NCBI GenBank assembly: GCA_964596125.1
Contig: CAZQRP010000004.1
Coordinates: 132,849-196,848 of the forward strand
From: CAZQRP01 sp964596125
GTDB lineage: Bacteria; Chloroflexota; Dehalococcoidia; GIF9; UBA5629
DNA length: 64,000 nucleotides
Direction: 5' to 3'
Shown piece after piece: positions 42,666 through 51,535 of the stretch. A program made the translations under genes and the position numbers. The notes under the pieces were generated by a model. The model did no database searches. It was given only the letters and a program-made list of their open reading frames with translations, and was not told the DNA's origin. Every line of letters starts with the position of its first letter. Position 1 is the stretch's first letter.

Positions 42666-43624
42666 ACCTTAACAACATTTATAAGCCCATAAAAGGTGAT
42701 CTGGAGAAAATCGAACAAACCCTGGCGTCAGTAGCCAATGTTAATATTCCCCTGCTTGCTCAGTTGCTGGAATATTTATTAATAAATGGAGGTAAAAGAA
42801 TCCGGCCATCGCTTACACTGCTCAGCGGAAGATTCTATAATTATGACCTTACTTTACTGGTGCCGATGGCGGCTGGAGTTGAGCTGCTTCATAGTGCGAC
42901 TTTGGTCCATGATGACATTGTTGACAACGCAGAGGTCCGCCGCGGCAAGCCATCAATCAGTCATGCATGGGGTGAAGCCAGTGCATTGCTCCTTGGTGAT
43001 TACCTTTTTGCCAAGGCGGCAAGCCTCGTAGCCAGTACGGGAAACTTGAGAGTAATAGACCTCTTTGCCCAAACACTTATGACAATTTCCGGGGGTGAGT
43101 TAGCTCAGATAAATATTGTATTTGATAATAGACGGGCTCGCGATCATTATTACCAATGGATCAGTGCCAAGACAGCACGACTTTTCTCAACAGCAACCGA
43201 GTCCGGGGCTATTTTAAGTGGAGCGCCAGAAGAGGCAATAAGCACACTGAAAGAATATGGTCATAACTTCGGCATGGCTTTTCAAGTTGTGGATGATGTA
43301 CTGGATTTTATCGGTCAGGAAGCTGAATTGGGCAAGCCAATCGGTTCCGATTTAACCGAAGGCGCAGTGACTCTACCATCGATACTTTTTGCCGAATCTA
43401 ATCCGGAGGGCGATTTAATAAAGAACGTAATTGAAAACAGAGATGTCGGAAGTGTAGCACTCGTCGTGGAAAAGGTTCTGGCCTCGTCAGTTATCGATGA
43501 ATGTCTTGCTATAGCCTCCGATTTTTGTTCTCGAGCCTGCAAGGCTCTGGAGAAACTCCCCCCTGGTAATTCCCGTCAGGCTCTATTTGACCTGGCTACT
43601 TACATTATCCAGCGGAGGAAATAG
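42662..43624 (+). CDS. Polyprenyl diphosphate synthase family protein
   Basis: A 320-aa all-helical trans-prenyltransferase. The first aspartate-rich motif is LVHDDIVDNAEVRRGKPS, the second FQVVDDVLDFIGQEAELGKP, and GGKRIRPSLTLLSG is the substrate-binding Lys/Arg stretch. It condenses isopentenyl diphosphate onto allylic primers. Chain length (quinone side chain or other) cannot be told reliably; the residues before the first motif (VELLHSATL) are small, as in long-chain enzymes. It starts in ATGA overlap with metG. ispE, needed to make its substrate, lies 11 kb downstream. Confidence 0.93.
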   Translation: MNLNNIYKPIKGDLEKIEQTLASVANVNIPLLAQLLEYLLINGGKRIRPSLTLLSGRFYNYDLTLLVPMAAGVELLHSATLVHDDIVDNAEVRRGKPSISHAWGEASALLLGDYLFAKAASLVASTGNLRVIDLFAQTLMTISGGELAQINIVFDNRRARDHYYQWISAKTARLFSTATESGAILSGAPEEAISTLKEYGHNFGMAFQVVDDVLDFIGQEAELGKPIGSDLTEGAVTLPSILFAESNPEGDLIKNVIENRDVGSVALVVEKVLASSVIDECLAIASDFCSRACKALEKLPPGNSRQALFDLATYIIQRRK

Positions 43625-43630
43625 TAACTA

Positions 43631-44044
43631 TCACTTTCGGTTTCCTATGTAGCTTTCGCCGTTTTCATATATATCTTTTTCCGTTGTAACTCCACCCTGT
43701 TTAATTCTGTCAACTGCATACTGGCAGGCTTGAAAGGCTTCCTGACGATGAGGTGCCGCCACAGCGACAATAAGTGCGATTTCGCCAACCTTTAACCTAC
43801 CAATCCTACGGCAAATGGCTATGTCTTGAAGTTGCCACTTCTGGTAAATCTCTGATGCTATCTCCTGGAGCTTTGCCTCACCGTCTTCTCGACAGGCCTC
43901 GACTTCCAGGAAAGCAACAGGATTGCCTTCCTGACATGTGTTACGTACCATACCGGTGAACGTAATGACATTACCATACTCGTCCTTCATGAGGTTATTG
44001 GCTACGAGTTCCGGAGAGAGGGGATCTGATGTAATCTGTATCAT
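43631..44044 (-). CDS. moaE: Molybdopterin synthase catalytic subunit MoaE
   Basis: A 137-aa enzyme that turns precursor Z into molybdopterin with sulfur from MoaD. NVITFTGMVRNTCQEGNP is the N-terminal hallmark, ICRRIGRLKVGEIALIVAVA follows, and PHRQEAFQACQYAVDRIKQ is the conserved helix. No moaD, moaA or moaC is near. It converges on the polyprenyl synthase with six bases between stops and lies downstream of ftsH on the same strand. With moeA it shows that molybdopterin cofactor is made. Confidence 0.95.
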   Translation of the reverse strand: MIQITSDPLSPELVANNLMKDEYGNVITFTGMVRNTCQEGNPVAFLEVEACREDGEAKLQEIASEIYQKWQLQDIAICRRIGRLKVGEIALIVAVAAPHRQEAFQACQYAVDRIKQGGVTTEKDIYENGESYIGNRK

Positions 44045-44086
44045 GACAAATATGGGGATGCTATCCAGTCTGCAAACATAATCCGG

Positions 44087-45931
44087 TTATGAAGCCGGAG
44101 CGGGCTCTAACTCAGTCGAAGGTAGCTTTTGTTTCATCAATGATTCAAACGTTTCTTCGTCAATAGTCTCCTCAGCAATCAGATGTCTAGCGATGAGTTT
44201 TAGCCTCTCTTTATTTTCCGCCAGAATATTCTTGGCTATCTCGTGAGCATGCTGAATAAGCTTATATACTTCTTCATCAATCTTTAATGCTATCTTCTCA
44301 CTGTAATTTCGCTGCTCGTGGATCTCACGGCCCAGGAAAACGAGTTCCTCACGTTTACCAAATGTGCGAGGTCCCAGTTCATCGCTCATTCCATACTCAG
44401 TCACCATTTTACGGGCAATTTTTGTTGCCTGCTCAAGATCATTTTGTGCTCCAGTGCTAACTTCACCAAAAGCAATCTCTTCTGCTGCCCTTCCGGCCAG
44501 ACTGACAGCCAGTATATCGTTAAATTGTGAACGGGTCCATAAATGGCGGTCTTCTGTAGGTAGAAAGCGTGTCCAGCCTCCAGCCATTCCACGAGCTACT
44601 ATAGTTATTTTGTGTACCGGGTCAGCATTCGGGAGCATCTTAGCTGCCAGGGCATGCCCGGACTCATGATAGGCAGTAATTTCCTTCTCTTTCTCACTTA
44701 TTATCCGTCCCTTCCTCTCTGGACCGGCGATAACCCGGTCAATCGAGTCCTCCAGCTCCTTGGTACTGATATCCTTACGGTCACGCCTGGCCGCCAGCAG
44801 GGCTGACTCATTTATCAAGTTGGCTAAATCGGCGCCGCTAAAGCCAGGAGTCTGTTTAGCTATTACCTCAAGGCTTGAGTCCTTGGCCATGGGCTTGCCC
44901 TTAGCATGAACATCAAGTATAGCTTTGCGGCCATTTATATCCGGCTGGTCGATAACAACATGACGGTCAAAGCGACCTGGCCGTAGCAAAGCCGGATCCA
45001 GAATATCGGGGCGATTGGTAGCAGCAAGGACAATAATATTGGTACTGGTATCGAAACCATCCATTTCCACCAGTATCTGGTTTAAGGTTTGCTCACGTTC
45101 ATCATGGCCGCCACCCAGACCTGCGCCACGGTGTCGACCAACAGCATCAATCTCATCAACGAAGACAATACACGGTGCATTCCGCTTGGCCTGATCAAAT
45201 AAGTCTCTAACTCTGGAAGCCCCGACACCGACAAACATTTCAACAAACTCACTCCCACTGATAGAGAAAAACGGGACTCCTGCTTCACCGGCAACAGCTC
45301 TGGCTATCAGTGTCTTCCCACAGCCGGGAGGCCCGACCAGGAGGATACCACGTGGTATTCGAGCTCCCAGGGCCAGGAATTTCTGAGGCGACCTGAGAAA
45401 CTCCACCACTTCCTGTAGTTCACCCTTGGCTTCATCAACTCCGGCAACATCCCCAAATGTGACAGAAGGCTTGTTGTCTGCTGCCAGCCGCGCTCGGCTC
45501 TTGCCAAAGTTGAAAGCTTGAGTATTGGCTCCCCGGGCTGAACGAAACAGGAAAAAGAGCAAAGCACCAAACAAAAGAAGAGGAACAAAACTGATTAATA
45601 TTCCTCCCCAGTCGAAGCCACCAGCCTTAACGTCCAGGTTTATTTTACCCTTATTGAGCGGTATTCCCGCAGCTTCGAGTGCATCCATGAGCTCTTTGGT
45701 ACTGCCGACAAAAGATGCTTTATTTACTTCCTTACCCTCTTTTAAGCCGATAAGAGTATTCCCTTGTTGTTGAATAGTATCGATTTCGCCCTGCTTGGCC
45801 TGGTCGATAAAGGCATAAAAACTAACTTCTTCCGGCCCTTTCGATATCGGCAAAAAGCTGAAAGCCAGGGCTACTATCGCCACCAAAATAACGATATAAA
45901 ATAGACTACCTTGCCACCATCTTGCTTTCAT
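44087..45931 (-). CDS. ftsH: ATP-dependent membrane protease FtsH
   Basis: A 614-aa AAA+ zinc protease. Two N-terminal membrane helices flank an external domain of about 80 residues. The AAA domain has Walker A GPPGCGKT, Walker B IVFVDEIDAVGR and the second region of homology ATNRPDILDPALLRPGRFDR. The protease motif is HESGH. The pore loop and SISGSEFVEMFVGVGASRVR are present. It degrades misfolded membrane proteins and regulators. AAGGAAGG precedes the ATG, and a promoter is visible upstream. All catalytic motifs are intact. Confidence 0.97.
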   Translation of the reverse strand: MKARWWQGSLFYIVILVAIVALAFSFLPISKGPEEVSFYAFIDQAKQGEIDTIQQQGNTLIGLKEGKEVNKASFVGSTKELMDALEAAGIPLNKGKINLDVKAGGFDWGGILISFVPLLLFGALLFFLFRSARGANTQAFNFGKSRARLAADNKPSVTFGDVAGVDEAKGELQEVVEFLRSPQKFLALGARIPRGILLVGPPGCGKTLIARAVAGEAGVPFFSISGSEFVEMFVGVGASRVRDLFDQAKRNAPCIVFVDEIDAVGRHRGAGLGGGHDEREQTLNQILVEMDGFDTSTNIIVLAATNRPDILDPALLRPGRFDRHVVIDQPDINGRKAILDVHAKGKPMAKDSSLEVIAKQTPGFSGADLANLINESALLAARRDRKDISTKELEDSIDRVIAGPERKGRIISEKEKEITAYHESGHALAAKMLPNADPVHKITIVARGMAGGWTRFLPTEDRHLWTRSQFNDILAVSLAGRAAEEIAFGEVSTGAQNDLEQATKIARKMVTEYGMSDELGPRTFGKREELVFLGREIHEQRNYSEKIALKIDEEVYKLIQHAHEIAKNILAENKERLKLIARHLIAEETIDEETFESLMKQKLPSTELEPAPAS

Positions 45932-46268
45932 ATACTATCCTTCCTTTGAACTAATTATAGCAGAAACTGTTATATACGTGAAAAAAAACTTCTTTAAATC
46001 TCCTTTTCCGATGCCCTTTTTATTAATAATGGGCTGCCATATGAAACAGGGCCTTAAGTCATGCTGGCACTGAGTACCCTGGGCGTTAAGCCTCAGCTCA
46101 AAGCTGCCAGAGGCAGTTTGCATGATTTTTATCCCGGTTGTCACAGCACAGGCGCTCGAAACCTTGCACCACCTGTCACCGGTAACCTAGACAGGTACAC
46201 CAATCGGGACACAGGTAAATATGATATAATAAATACATATCAAATAAATTCGGTAGGGAGATCGAGTT
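45932..46268. other. Intergenic region between ftsH and rsfS
   Basis: A 337-base gap between divergent genes. The ftsH promoter is at its left end. On the rsfS side TATAAT occurs at 46225-46230 with no clear -35. A frame at 46061-46294 is open, but its composition is unconvincing. No structured RNA was recognised. Confidence 0.45.
45954..45982 (-). promoter_or_regulatory. ftsH promoter
   Basis: On the minus strand TTCACG, 17 bases, then a perfect TATAAT. The transcript would begin near 45947, about 16 bases ahead of the ftsH ATG, giving a short leader that still includes the AAGGAAGG ribosome site. Confidence 0.45.
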
Positions 46269-46613
46269 CTGGAAGCAATAGAAGTAGCCCGTAGAGTAGT
46301 AGAAGCTGCTTCAGATAAACAGGCCGATGGTATCGTTGTGCTGGATACCAGACAAATATGCTCCTTTGCCGATTATTTTGTTATTTGCAGTGGTGATAGC
46401 GACCGCCAGATAGAGGCTATTCAGCAGGAAATCGGTAAAACGCTTAAGCACGAAGGTGTTATCCCCCATCACAGTGAGGGAACCGCGAATTCGGGGTGGG
46501 TCTTGCTTGATGTGGGAGGGGTTATCGTCCACATCTTCTCCCCACAGCAGCGCGATTATTACAGATTAGATGATTTGTGGAGCAATGCCACGCCGGTACT
46601 CAGGATCCAGTGA
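46269..46613 (+). CDS. rsfS: Ribosome silencing factor RsfS with CTG start
   Basis: A 114-aa protein of the RsfS/Iojap family, which binds ribosomal protein uL14 and blocks subunit joining under starvation. DGIVVLDTRQICSFADYFVI and HSEGTANSGWVLLDVGGVIVH are the hallmarks, and the ending (RDYYRLDDLW) is typical. The N-terminal helix LEAIEVARRVVEAASDKQA needs the frame to begin at CTG. An in-frame TAG lies five codons upstream and no ATG, GTG or TTG falls between it and the helix. GGGAG is eight bases before the CTG. Its 3' end overlaps the convergent ndk gene by 14 bases. Confidence 0.88.
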   Translation: MEAIEVARRVVEAASDKQADGIVVLDTRQICSFADYFVICSGDSDRQIEAIQQEIGKTLKHEGVIPHHSEGTANSGWVLLDVGGVIVHIFSPQQRDYYRLDDLWSNATPVLRIQ

Positions 46614-47052
46614 TCCATTTATCTATATCCTTCGAGTAGTCCAGAATTTCATCAGGCGAGAAGAAAATGCTTATTTCATTAACCGCATTTTCTGCAGAAT
46701 CAGAGCCGTGAACCAGGTTCTGCTGGATGTCCAGACCGAAGTCACCTCTGATCGTGCCCGGAGAGGCTTTAGCCGAGTTTGTTTCACCCATGGTCTGCCG
46801 TATCACATCCACTGCGTTCTCTCCTTCAAAAACGGCGGTGATAACAGGTCCTGAGATAATAAACTGTACCAGGTCATTGAAGAAGGCTTTATTTTGATGA
46901 ACAGCATAATGCCGATGGGCGAGGGCTTTATCCATTTGAAGCATTTTCATTGCCACGATCTTAAGCCCTCGTCTTTCGAGGCGGGAGATGATAACTCCAG
47001 CCAGTCCACGCTGTACAGCATCCGGTTTGATAATAACCAGGCTTCTCTCCAT
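46600..47052 (-). CDS. ndk: Nucleoside diphosphate kinase
   Basis: A 150-aa enzyme that makes nucleoside triphosphates from diphosphates using ATP. SLVIIKPDAVQRGLAGVIIS opens the protein, and NLVHGSDSAENAVNEI contains the phosphorylated His. TMGETNSAKASPGTIRGDFG is the nucleotide-binding loop. Length is normal. AAGGAG precedes the ATG at good spacing. It is convergent with rsfS, sharing 14 bases at the ends. Confidence 0.97.
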   Translation of the reverse strand: MERSLVIIKPDAVQRGLAGVIISRLERRGLKIVAMKMLQMDKALAHRHYAVHQNKAFFNDLVQFIISGPVITAVFEGENAVDVIRQTMGETNSAKASPGTIRGDFGLDIQQNLVHGSDSAENAVNEISIFFSPDEILDYSKDIDKWITGS

Positions 47053-47203
47053 TTTTCAGCTCCTTAATTTTAAATAGTTTCACAAAACCTACCGGGCTTC
47101 ACACACATTTACGCGAAGGTAAAGAAGGTACCGCAGTTTAAAACTGATTTCATTCCGTAATGTCCGTCTGTATCAGAATCGATTACCCTCTTCCTGTCCT
47201 TGT

Positions 47204-47881
47204 TTATTTCACTTTGCGCTGTGTAATCGGTGGTTGTCGTAAATATAATGGTTGCAGGCTTGCTGGATTGTCGTGAATGCCTCGAGCCAGCCGCCGCCAA
47301 CCCAGCACTGCAAGCTGGCTAGCATGACGAATTCGGGCAACAGGGTCAGGTATTACTGCATGCTCGCCTAAAATCTGCTGCAACTGCTGTACCACAGGTT
47401 GCGGGATTTCACCACAGAATAGCGTCGCCTGTTTAATCTGTTGACATAACACATCAACAGTAGTAATGTGCGCCTCTTCCAGGCAGCGCCAACTGTCATC
47501 CTGCCGATAAAGGGCCGTAGCGATTTCACCACGGCCGGCACTATGAACGGGACAAAGCAGCAGTCCGGTAAAGGCAAACGGGTAAGCTTCGATCTCCAGT
47601 GTGTCTATTCCGATTAGTGGAATATTTAAAGCGAAAGCCAATCCTTTTGCCGTACTGATACCAACGCGAAGCCCGTTAAAGCTTCCTGGCCCCCTTGCCA
47701 CAAAAATAGCATTAAGCGATTTACAGGTAACATCGATCCGTTTCAACAAGTGTTCTATATTCGGGACCAACTCTACGGTATGGTTCTGCTCTGAACGCCA
47801 GCTCGTCTCAGCTATCGCCTCCCCCTCACGAGATAGGGCGATGCTGGCGAAATAAGTTGAGGTATCTATAGCTAGTTCCAT
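47204..47881 (-). CDS. tsaB: tRNA threonylcarbamoyl-adenosine synthesis protein TsaB
   Basis: A 225-aa ASKHA-fold protein, partner of TsaD in making the t6A base next to the anticodon. LAIDTSTYFASIALSREGEA, the phosphate-1 loop, opens it. IFVARGPGSFNGLRVGISTA is the second hallmark, followed by GLAFALNIPLIGIDTLE. Its start overlaps tsaE by 10 bases; thiL lies before tsaE. This thiL-tsaE-tsaB order is common in bacteria. No tsaD is in the window. Confidence 0.95.
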   Translation of the reverse strand: MELAIDTSTYFASIALSREGEAIAETSWRSEQNHTVELVPNIEHLLKRIDVTCKSLNAIFVARGPGSFNGLRVGISTAKGLAFALNIPLIGIDTLEIEAYPFAFTGLLLCPVHSAGRGEIATALYRQDDSWRCLEEAHITTVDVLCQQIKQATLFCGEIPQPVVQQLQQILGEHAVIPDPVARIRHASQLAVLGWRRLARGIHDNPASLQPLYLRQPPITQRKVK

Positions 47882-48351
47882 GTTTCCAGATCCGTGTCAA
47901 GGAATTCCACCAGTTTTGTATGATGACCTCCATTTGGTTCCAGGCGTAATCTACGATCAGTAGCTGAGACATAACTGAGGGTTATGAGAAGGTTCTCTTG
48001 AGGCAATACTGGCATTCCCTTTTCCGCCCATTCAACAACACAGATGCCGTTGCCATAAAAATATTCTTCAAGCGCTAAGTCTACAATCTCTTCTATATTG
48101 TCAAGTCTGTATAAATCAATGTGGTATAAGGGTAACCTGCCGTGATACTCTCGAACCAGGACGAAGGAAGGGCTGAAGGCGTATTCTTTGACGCCTATTC
48201 CCCAGGCAATACCCTGTGTCAAGCACGTCTTACCGCTGCCCAGGTCGCCGACAAGCAAAAAGACGTCACCAACCTGAGCCAGTTTCCCCAACTGGCTTCC
48301 CAGCTGCTGAGTTTGCTCCGGGCTGCGCGAAATGAGCTGCAGAACTGCCAT
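47872..48351 (-). CDS. tsaE: tRNA threonylcarbamoyl-adenosine synthesis ATPase TsaE
   Basis: A 159-aa small ATPase that supports t6A formation with TsaB and TsaD. The P-loop is VGDLGSGKTCLTQGIAWG. SPSFVLVREYHGRLPLYHID is the next conserved stretch, and VVEWAEKG is the Walker-B-like region. It follows thiL after nine bases and overlaps tsaB by 10, so the three genes form one operon. Confidence 0.95.
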   Translation of the reverse strand: MAVLQLISRSPEQTQQLGSQLGKLAQVGDVFLLVGDLGSGKTCLTQGIAWGIGVKEYAFSPSFVLVREYHGRLPLYHIDLYRLDNIEEIVDLALEEYFYGNGICVVEWAEKGMPVLPQENLLITLSYVSATDRRLRLEPNGGHHTKLVEFLDTDLETWN

Positions 48352-48360
48352 TTCAGGTCC

Positions 48361-49371
48361 TCATACCTGTGATTTAAAATGCTCCCAGCCTGCCTGCTGC
48401 CATGAAATGCTATTACCCGCATCGTCAACCAAAGTCACCTGCCCGACTTTCCCCTCGGTTATTTCACCGATAACAGTCACCGGACATGATAGTGCTTCCT
48501 TAACCTGTTGCATAACCTGTTCGGTCGCCGTAAACAGTAATTCATAATCTTCGCCACCTGTGAGAGCCAACTGTTGATGATCGCGTTCAAAACAGTTATA
48601 TAGCGAAGTATGAATTGGCACCAGATTTTTGCGTACCGTGGCGCTGACAAGGCTTGCCTCACAGATATGAGTCAAATCAGCTATCAAACCATCACTTATA
48701 TCGATGGCAGCCCGGACACCATGCAGCAACAGGATTTGTCCCTCCCGCACCCTGGCTACCGGCTGTAGATGGGCTTCCCTGAGAAGCTTGGCTGTTTTAG
48801 TATCAAATTTTAAATTTTGTTTGAGCATTCTCAGACCGGCAGCCGACAGACCTGTATACCCGGTAATAGCTATCTGGTCTCCAGGCTGTGCCGACGAGCG
48901 AGTGAGTGCAGCTTTATTTTTCAGGTAGCCCAGTACTGTTATGGTGATCACTACCTTCTCAGCAGATGCAATGTTTCCGCCGGCAATGGCAACCCCGAAC
49001 TGGATAGCAGCCCGAACCATGCCCTGGTAAAGTTCGGCGACACAATCTGTCTCAATCTCCCCAGGCAGGGCTAATGAGACCAGGGCATATCTGGGAACAC
49101 CACCCATAGCTGCAATATCGCTCAAATTCGCTGTAATGGCTTTAAAGCCTACATTATCCCAACCAGTAATATTCAGGTCGAAATGTGTATCCTGGACCAT
49201 GCTGTCTGTTGTTGCCAGTTGGACTGAGCCATCACATTGCCAGGCAGCTGCATCATCGCCTACGCCGATAACTAACTGCTGCCATGAATCATCTTTGAGA
49301 TTCCTGGCACTATCAATGATGTCAGCCAGAAGTCTGATTAAGCCGAATTCACCCAGTTCAGATACCTTCAC
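48361..49371 (-). CDS. thiL: Thiamine-monophosphate kinase
   Basis: A 336-aa enzyme that phosphorylates thiamine monophosphate to the active diphosphate. LGEFGLIRLLADI opens it, GVGDDAAAWQCDG and TTDSMVQDTHFDLNI are the metal/ATP motifs, and AVAIAGGNIASAEKVVITI and IDISDGLIADLTHI follow. LTGGEDYELLFTA is the last signature. It begins with GTG. It is the first gene of the thiL-tsaE-tsaB operon and diverges from the zinc-ribbon membrane gene. Confidence 0.95.
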   Translation of the reverse strand: MKVSELGEFGLIRLLADIIDSARNLKDDSWQQLVIGVGDDAAAWQCDGSVQLATTDSMVQDTHFDLNITGWDNVGFKAITANLSDIAAMGGVPRYALVSLALPGEIETDCVAELYQGMVRAAIQFGVAIAGGNIASAEKVVITITVLGYLKNKAALTRSSAQPGDQIAITGYTGLSAAGLRMLKQNLKFDTKTAKLLREAHLQPVARVREGQILLLHGVRAAIDISDGLIADLTHICEASLVSATVRKNLVPIHTSLYNCFERDHQQLALTGGEDYELLFTATEQVMQQVKEALSCPVTVIGEITEGKVGQVTLVDDAGNSISWQQAGWEHFKSQV

Positions 49372-49445
49372 GGCTGGATTATAACATAAGCCCTCTATTT
49401 TAGCCTAAACCATTGATTAGATTATGACCGACGAATTTACAAACC

Positions 49446-49474
49446 TTGTATATACCAGTAGCAAGTTATATAAT
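49446..49474 (+). promoter_or_regulatory. Promoter of the zinc-ribbon membrane protein gene
   Basis: TTGTAT, 17 bases, then a perfect TATAAT. The transcript would begin near 49481, with about 20 bases before the ATG containing the AAGGAAGGGGGG ribosome site. Confidence 0.55.
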
Positions 49475-49502
49475 GCCATAAAAAGGAAGGGGGGTTGATA
49501 CT

Positions 49503-50255
49503 ATGCAATCAACGCTTAGCTGTCCTGGTTGTGGATCACAGGTTTCCGAGGGTCAGCAATTTTGCGGCATCTGCGGAAGAAAGCTAGCAGGTACAGTGCA
49601 GCAGCAAGCAAATACCTGCCCTGGTTGTGGTTCACCAATTTCCGCCGAGCAGCAGTTTTGCGGAGTTTGCGGAACAAAGTTAGCCGGCGTCGGGGAACAG
49701 CAGACCGTACCAGCACAGCAACCGGTAACTGAAGCGGTAACGGCAAAAGCCACCCCGGTAGAGGCAGGTGCCGCTCCCTCGGAGTTTGGTGGTCCGCCGG
49801 AGATGGGCGGAGCTCCACAGCCAGTGGCAACTGCTCCAGAGACAATGGCTGCTCCGCAGGCCGCAGCAGGTGCCCCACAAACTACAGGATTTGCCACATC
49901 ACCCATAGAGGCTGCACCACTACCGGCAGCAGGACTTGCCATGCCGAGTCTAGGTGATATTGCGGTATCACCCAGGAAACGTCGTGTCCTACGTGTTGCT
50001 GCGATTATTTTTCAAATCTTCGGCTGGATAGTATTGGTGGGTGGCTGTCTTGTTTCAATCGCTATGGCTGTATTTGCAGGATTAGGGGGACAATTCGTGC
50101 CTGTGTTCCCCGGAATAACAAGTTTTGCAGGCACTACAGCAATAGGCATGGCAATTGGAGGGATCGTCGCTTCGCTGCTCTACGGCTTTGGTTTCCTTGC
50201 CTTCGCAGAACTCTGCTACGCCGTAATTGAAATAGAAAAAACCGTGACCATATAA
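49503..50255 (+). CDS. Double zinc-ribbon protein with two membrane segments
   Basis: A 250-aa protein. Residues 1-60 hold two nearly repeated zinc ribbons (CPGCGSQVSEGQQFCGICG, then CPGCGSPISAEQQFCGVCG). About 85 residues of Ala/Pro/Gln-rich linker follow. Two hydrophobic segments lie near residues 160-190 and 205-240. The ribbons are probably cytoplasmic and tethered to the membrane. The ribbon repeat is close enough to suggest duplication inside the gene. It has its own promoter and a strong ribosome site. The function is unknown. Confidence 0.8.
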   Translation: MQSTLSCPGCGSQVSEGQQFCGICGRKLAGTVQQQANTCPGCGSPISAEQQFCGVCGTKLAGVGEQQTVPAQQPVTEAVTAKATPVEAGAAPSEFGGPPEMGGAPQPVATAPETMAAPQAAAGAPQTTGFATSPIEAAPLPAAGLAMPSLGDIAVSPRKRRVLRVAAIIFQIFGWIVLVGGCLVSIAMAVFAGLGGQFVPVFPGITSFAGTTAIGMAIGGIVASLLYGFGFLAFAELCYAVIEIEKTVTI

Positions 50256-50430
50256 ATAAGTGCGGTTGCCAGGGGCACGCTTTCTGTTTGGAGTTAGTAT
50301 ACCTCTGGAATGCAGGTACGCTCCAAAAAATCAGCGTAAATGCGGGCAGTTCTGAAGGTCTGTCCCGATCCGACAGTTTAAAAGTGGATAAGGTAACTCG
50401 TTAAGCTGTTATTTGTTAGGAGGATATACA

Positions 50431-51024
50431 GTGTCAAAATCTTATGTTTTACTGGCTATTCTAATTGTAGTCATGGCTCTGACCTTCGGCTGTGCCGGGG
50501 AATCTTCACCTGCAAGTTCCGGCAAGTACAGTGAGCCACCTCCGATGACAATTAACGTTGATAAGAAATATACGGCTACGATCGTGACCGAAAAAGGCGA
50601 TATCGTGGTAGAACTCTTTGCTAAAGATGCACCTAAAACTGTAAATAACTTCGTGTTTCTGGCCCGGGAAGGGTTCTACAACGGCACAACCTTCCATCGT
50701 GTAATTCCCGGCTTCATGGCACAGGGCGGAGACCCTACCGGGACGGGAGCCGGTGGCCCTGGCTACCAGTTCGAAGATGAATTCAACCAGCACAGCCATG
50801 CAACCGGAGCGCTATCTATGGCCAACAGTGGGCCCAATACCAACGGCAGCCAGTTCTTCATTACCTATGCACCCCAACCTTTTCTTGACGGTCGACATAC
50901 CGTATTCGGTCAGGTAATCGAAGGAATGGCTATTCTAAACAGGATAACTCCCAGAGATCCGACAAAAAATCCATCGTTCAAAGGTGATACCATAATAAAA
51001 ATAACGGTTCAGGAGAATCCATGA
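50431..51024 (+). CDS. Peptidylprolyl isomerase (cyclophilin), lipoprotein form
   Basis: A 197-aa cyclophilin with a lipoprotein signal whose lipobox is LTFGC, so it acts outside the membrane. The domain has FHRVIPGFMAQGGDPTGTG with the catalytic Arg, and SGPNTNGSQFFITYAPQP. It helps fold secreted proteins. I use the GTG preceded by AGGAGG; an in-frame TTG upstream would begin within the ribosome site. It is nearly repeated by the next gene, which starts in ATGA overlap. Confidence 0.93.
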   Translation: MSKSYVLLAILIVVMALTFGCAGESSPASSGKYSEPPPMTINVDKKYTATIVTEKGDIVVELFAKDAPKTVNNFVFLAREGFYNGTTFHRVIPGFMAQGGDPTGTGAGGPGYQFEDEFNQHSHATGALSMANSGPNTNGSQFFITYAPQPFLDGRHTVFGQVIEGMAILNRITPRDPTKNPSFKGDTIIKITVQENP

Positions 51025-51509
51025 AAGAAATGACAATCGACCTTAATAAGAAGTATACGGCCACCATTGAGACTGAAAAAGGCGATATCGTGGTGGAACT
51101 CTTCGCTAAAGACGCCCCAAAGACTGTCAATAACTTTGTAGTTCTATCCAGAGAAGGTTTCTACGACAACACCACGTTCCACCGTGTAATTCCTGGCTTT
51201 ATGGCACAGGGTGGAGACCCTACCGGGACAGGGACCGGCGGCCCAGGCTACAAGTTCGCAGATGAATTCAGCCAGCGCAAACACACCACCGGAGCATTGT
51301 CTATGGCCAACAGTGGACCCAATACCAACGGCAGCCAGTTCTTCATTACCTATGCACCTCAGCCTCATCTGGATGGCAGGCATGCAGTATTTGGTCAGGT
51401 AATCGAGGGAATGGATGTCCTGAATAAAATCACTCCCAGAGACCCGATGAGCAATCCATCATCAAAAGGCGATACCGTTATAAAAATATCCATTGATGAA
51501 AGTCAATAA
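51021..51509 (+). CDS. Peptidylprolyl isomerase (cyclophilin), cytoplasmic form
   Basis: A 162-aa cyclophilin lacking a signal sequence and therefore cytoplasmic. Over about 148 residues it is roughly four-fifths identical to the preceding lipoprotein form, with the same FHRVIPGFMAQGGDPTGTG and SGPNTNGSQFFITYAPQP motifs. The pair clearly arose by tandem duplication, followed by gain or loss of the signal. The start overlaps the previous stop, so both are made from one message. Confidence 0.95.
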   Translation: MKEMTIDLNKKYTATIETEKGDIVVELFAKDAPKTVNNFVVLSREGFYDNTTFHRVIPGFMAQGGDPTGTGTGGPGYKFADEFSQRKHTTGALSMANSGPNTNGSQFFITYAPQPHLDGRHAVFGQVIEGMDVLNKITPRDPMSNPSSKGDTVIKISIDESQ

Positions 51510-51535
51510 AAACAAAGACTATGCCGTGGTAACGG

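Noticed and set aside
46061..46294. 77-codon plus-strand frame before rsfS
   Set aside because: It runs into rsfS out of frame, has a late Ser/Gly-rich low-complexity end and no ribosome site.
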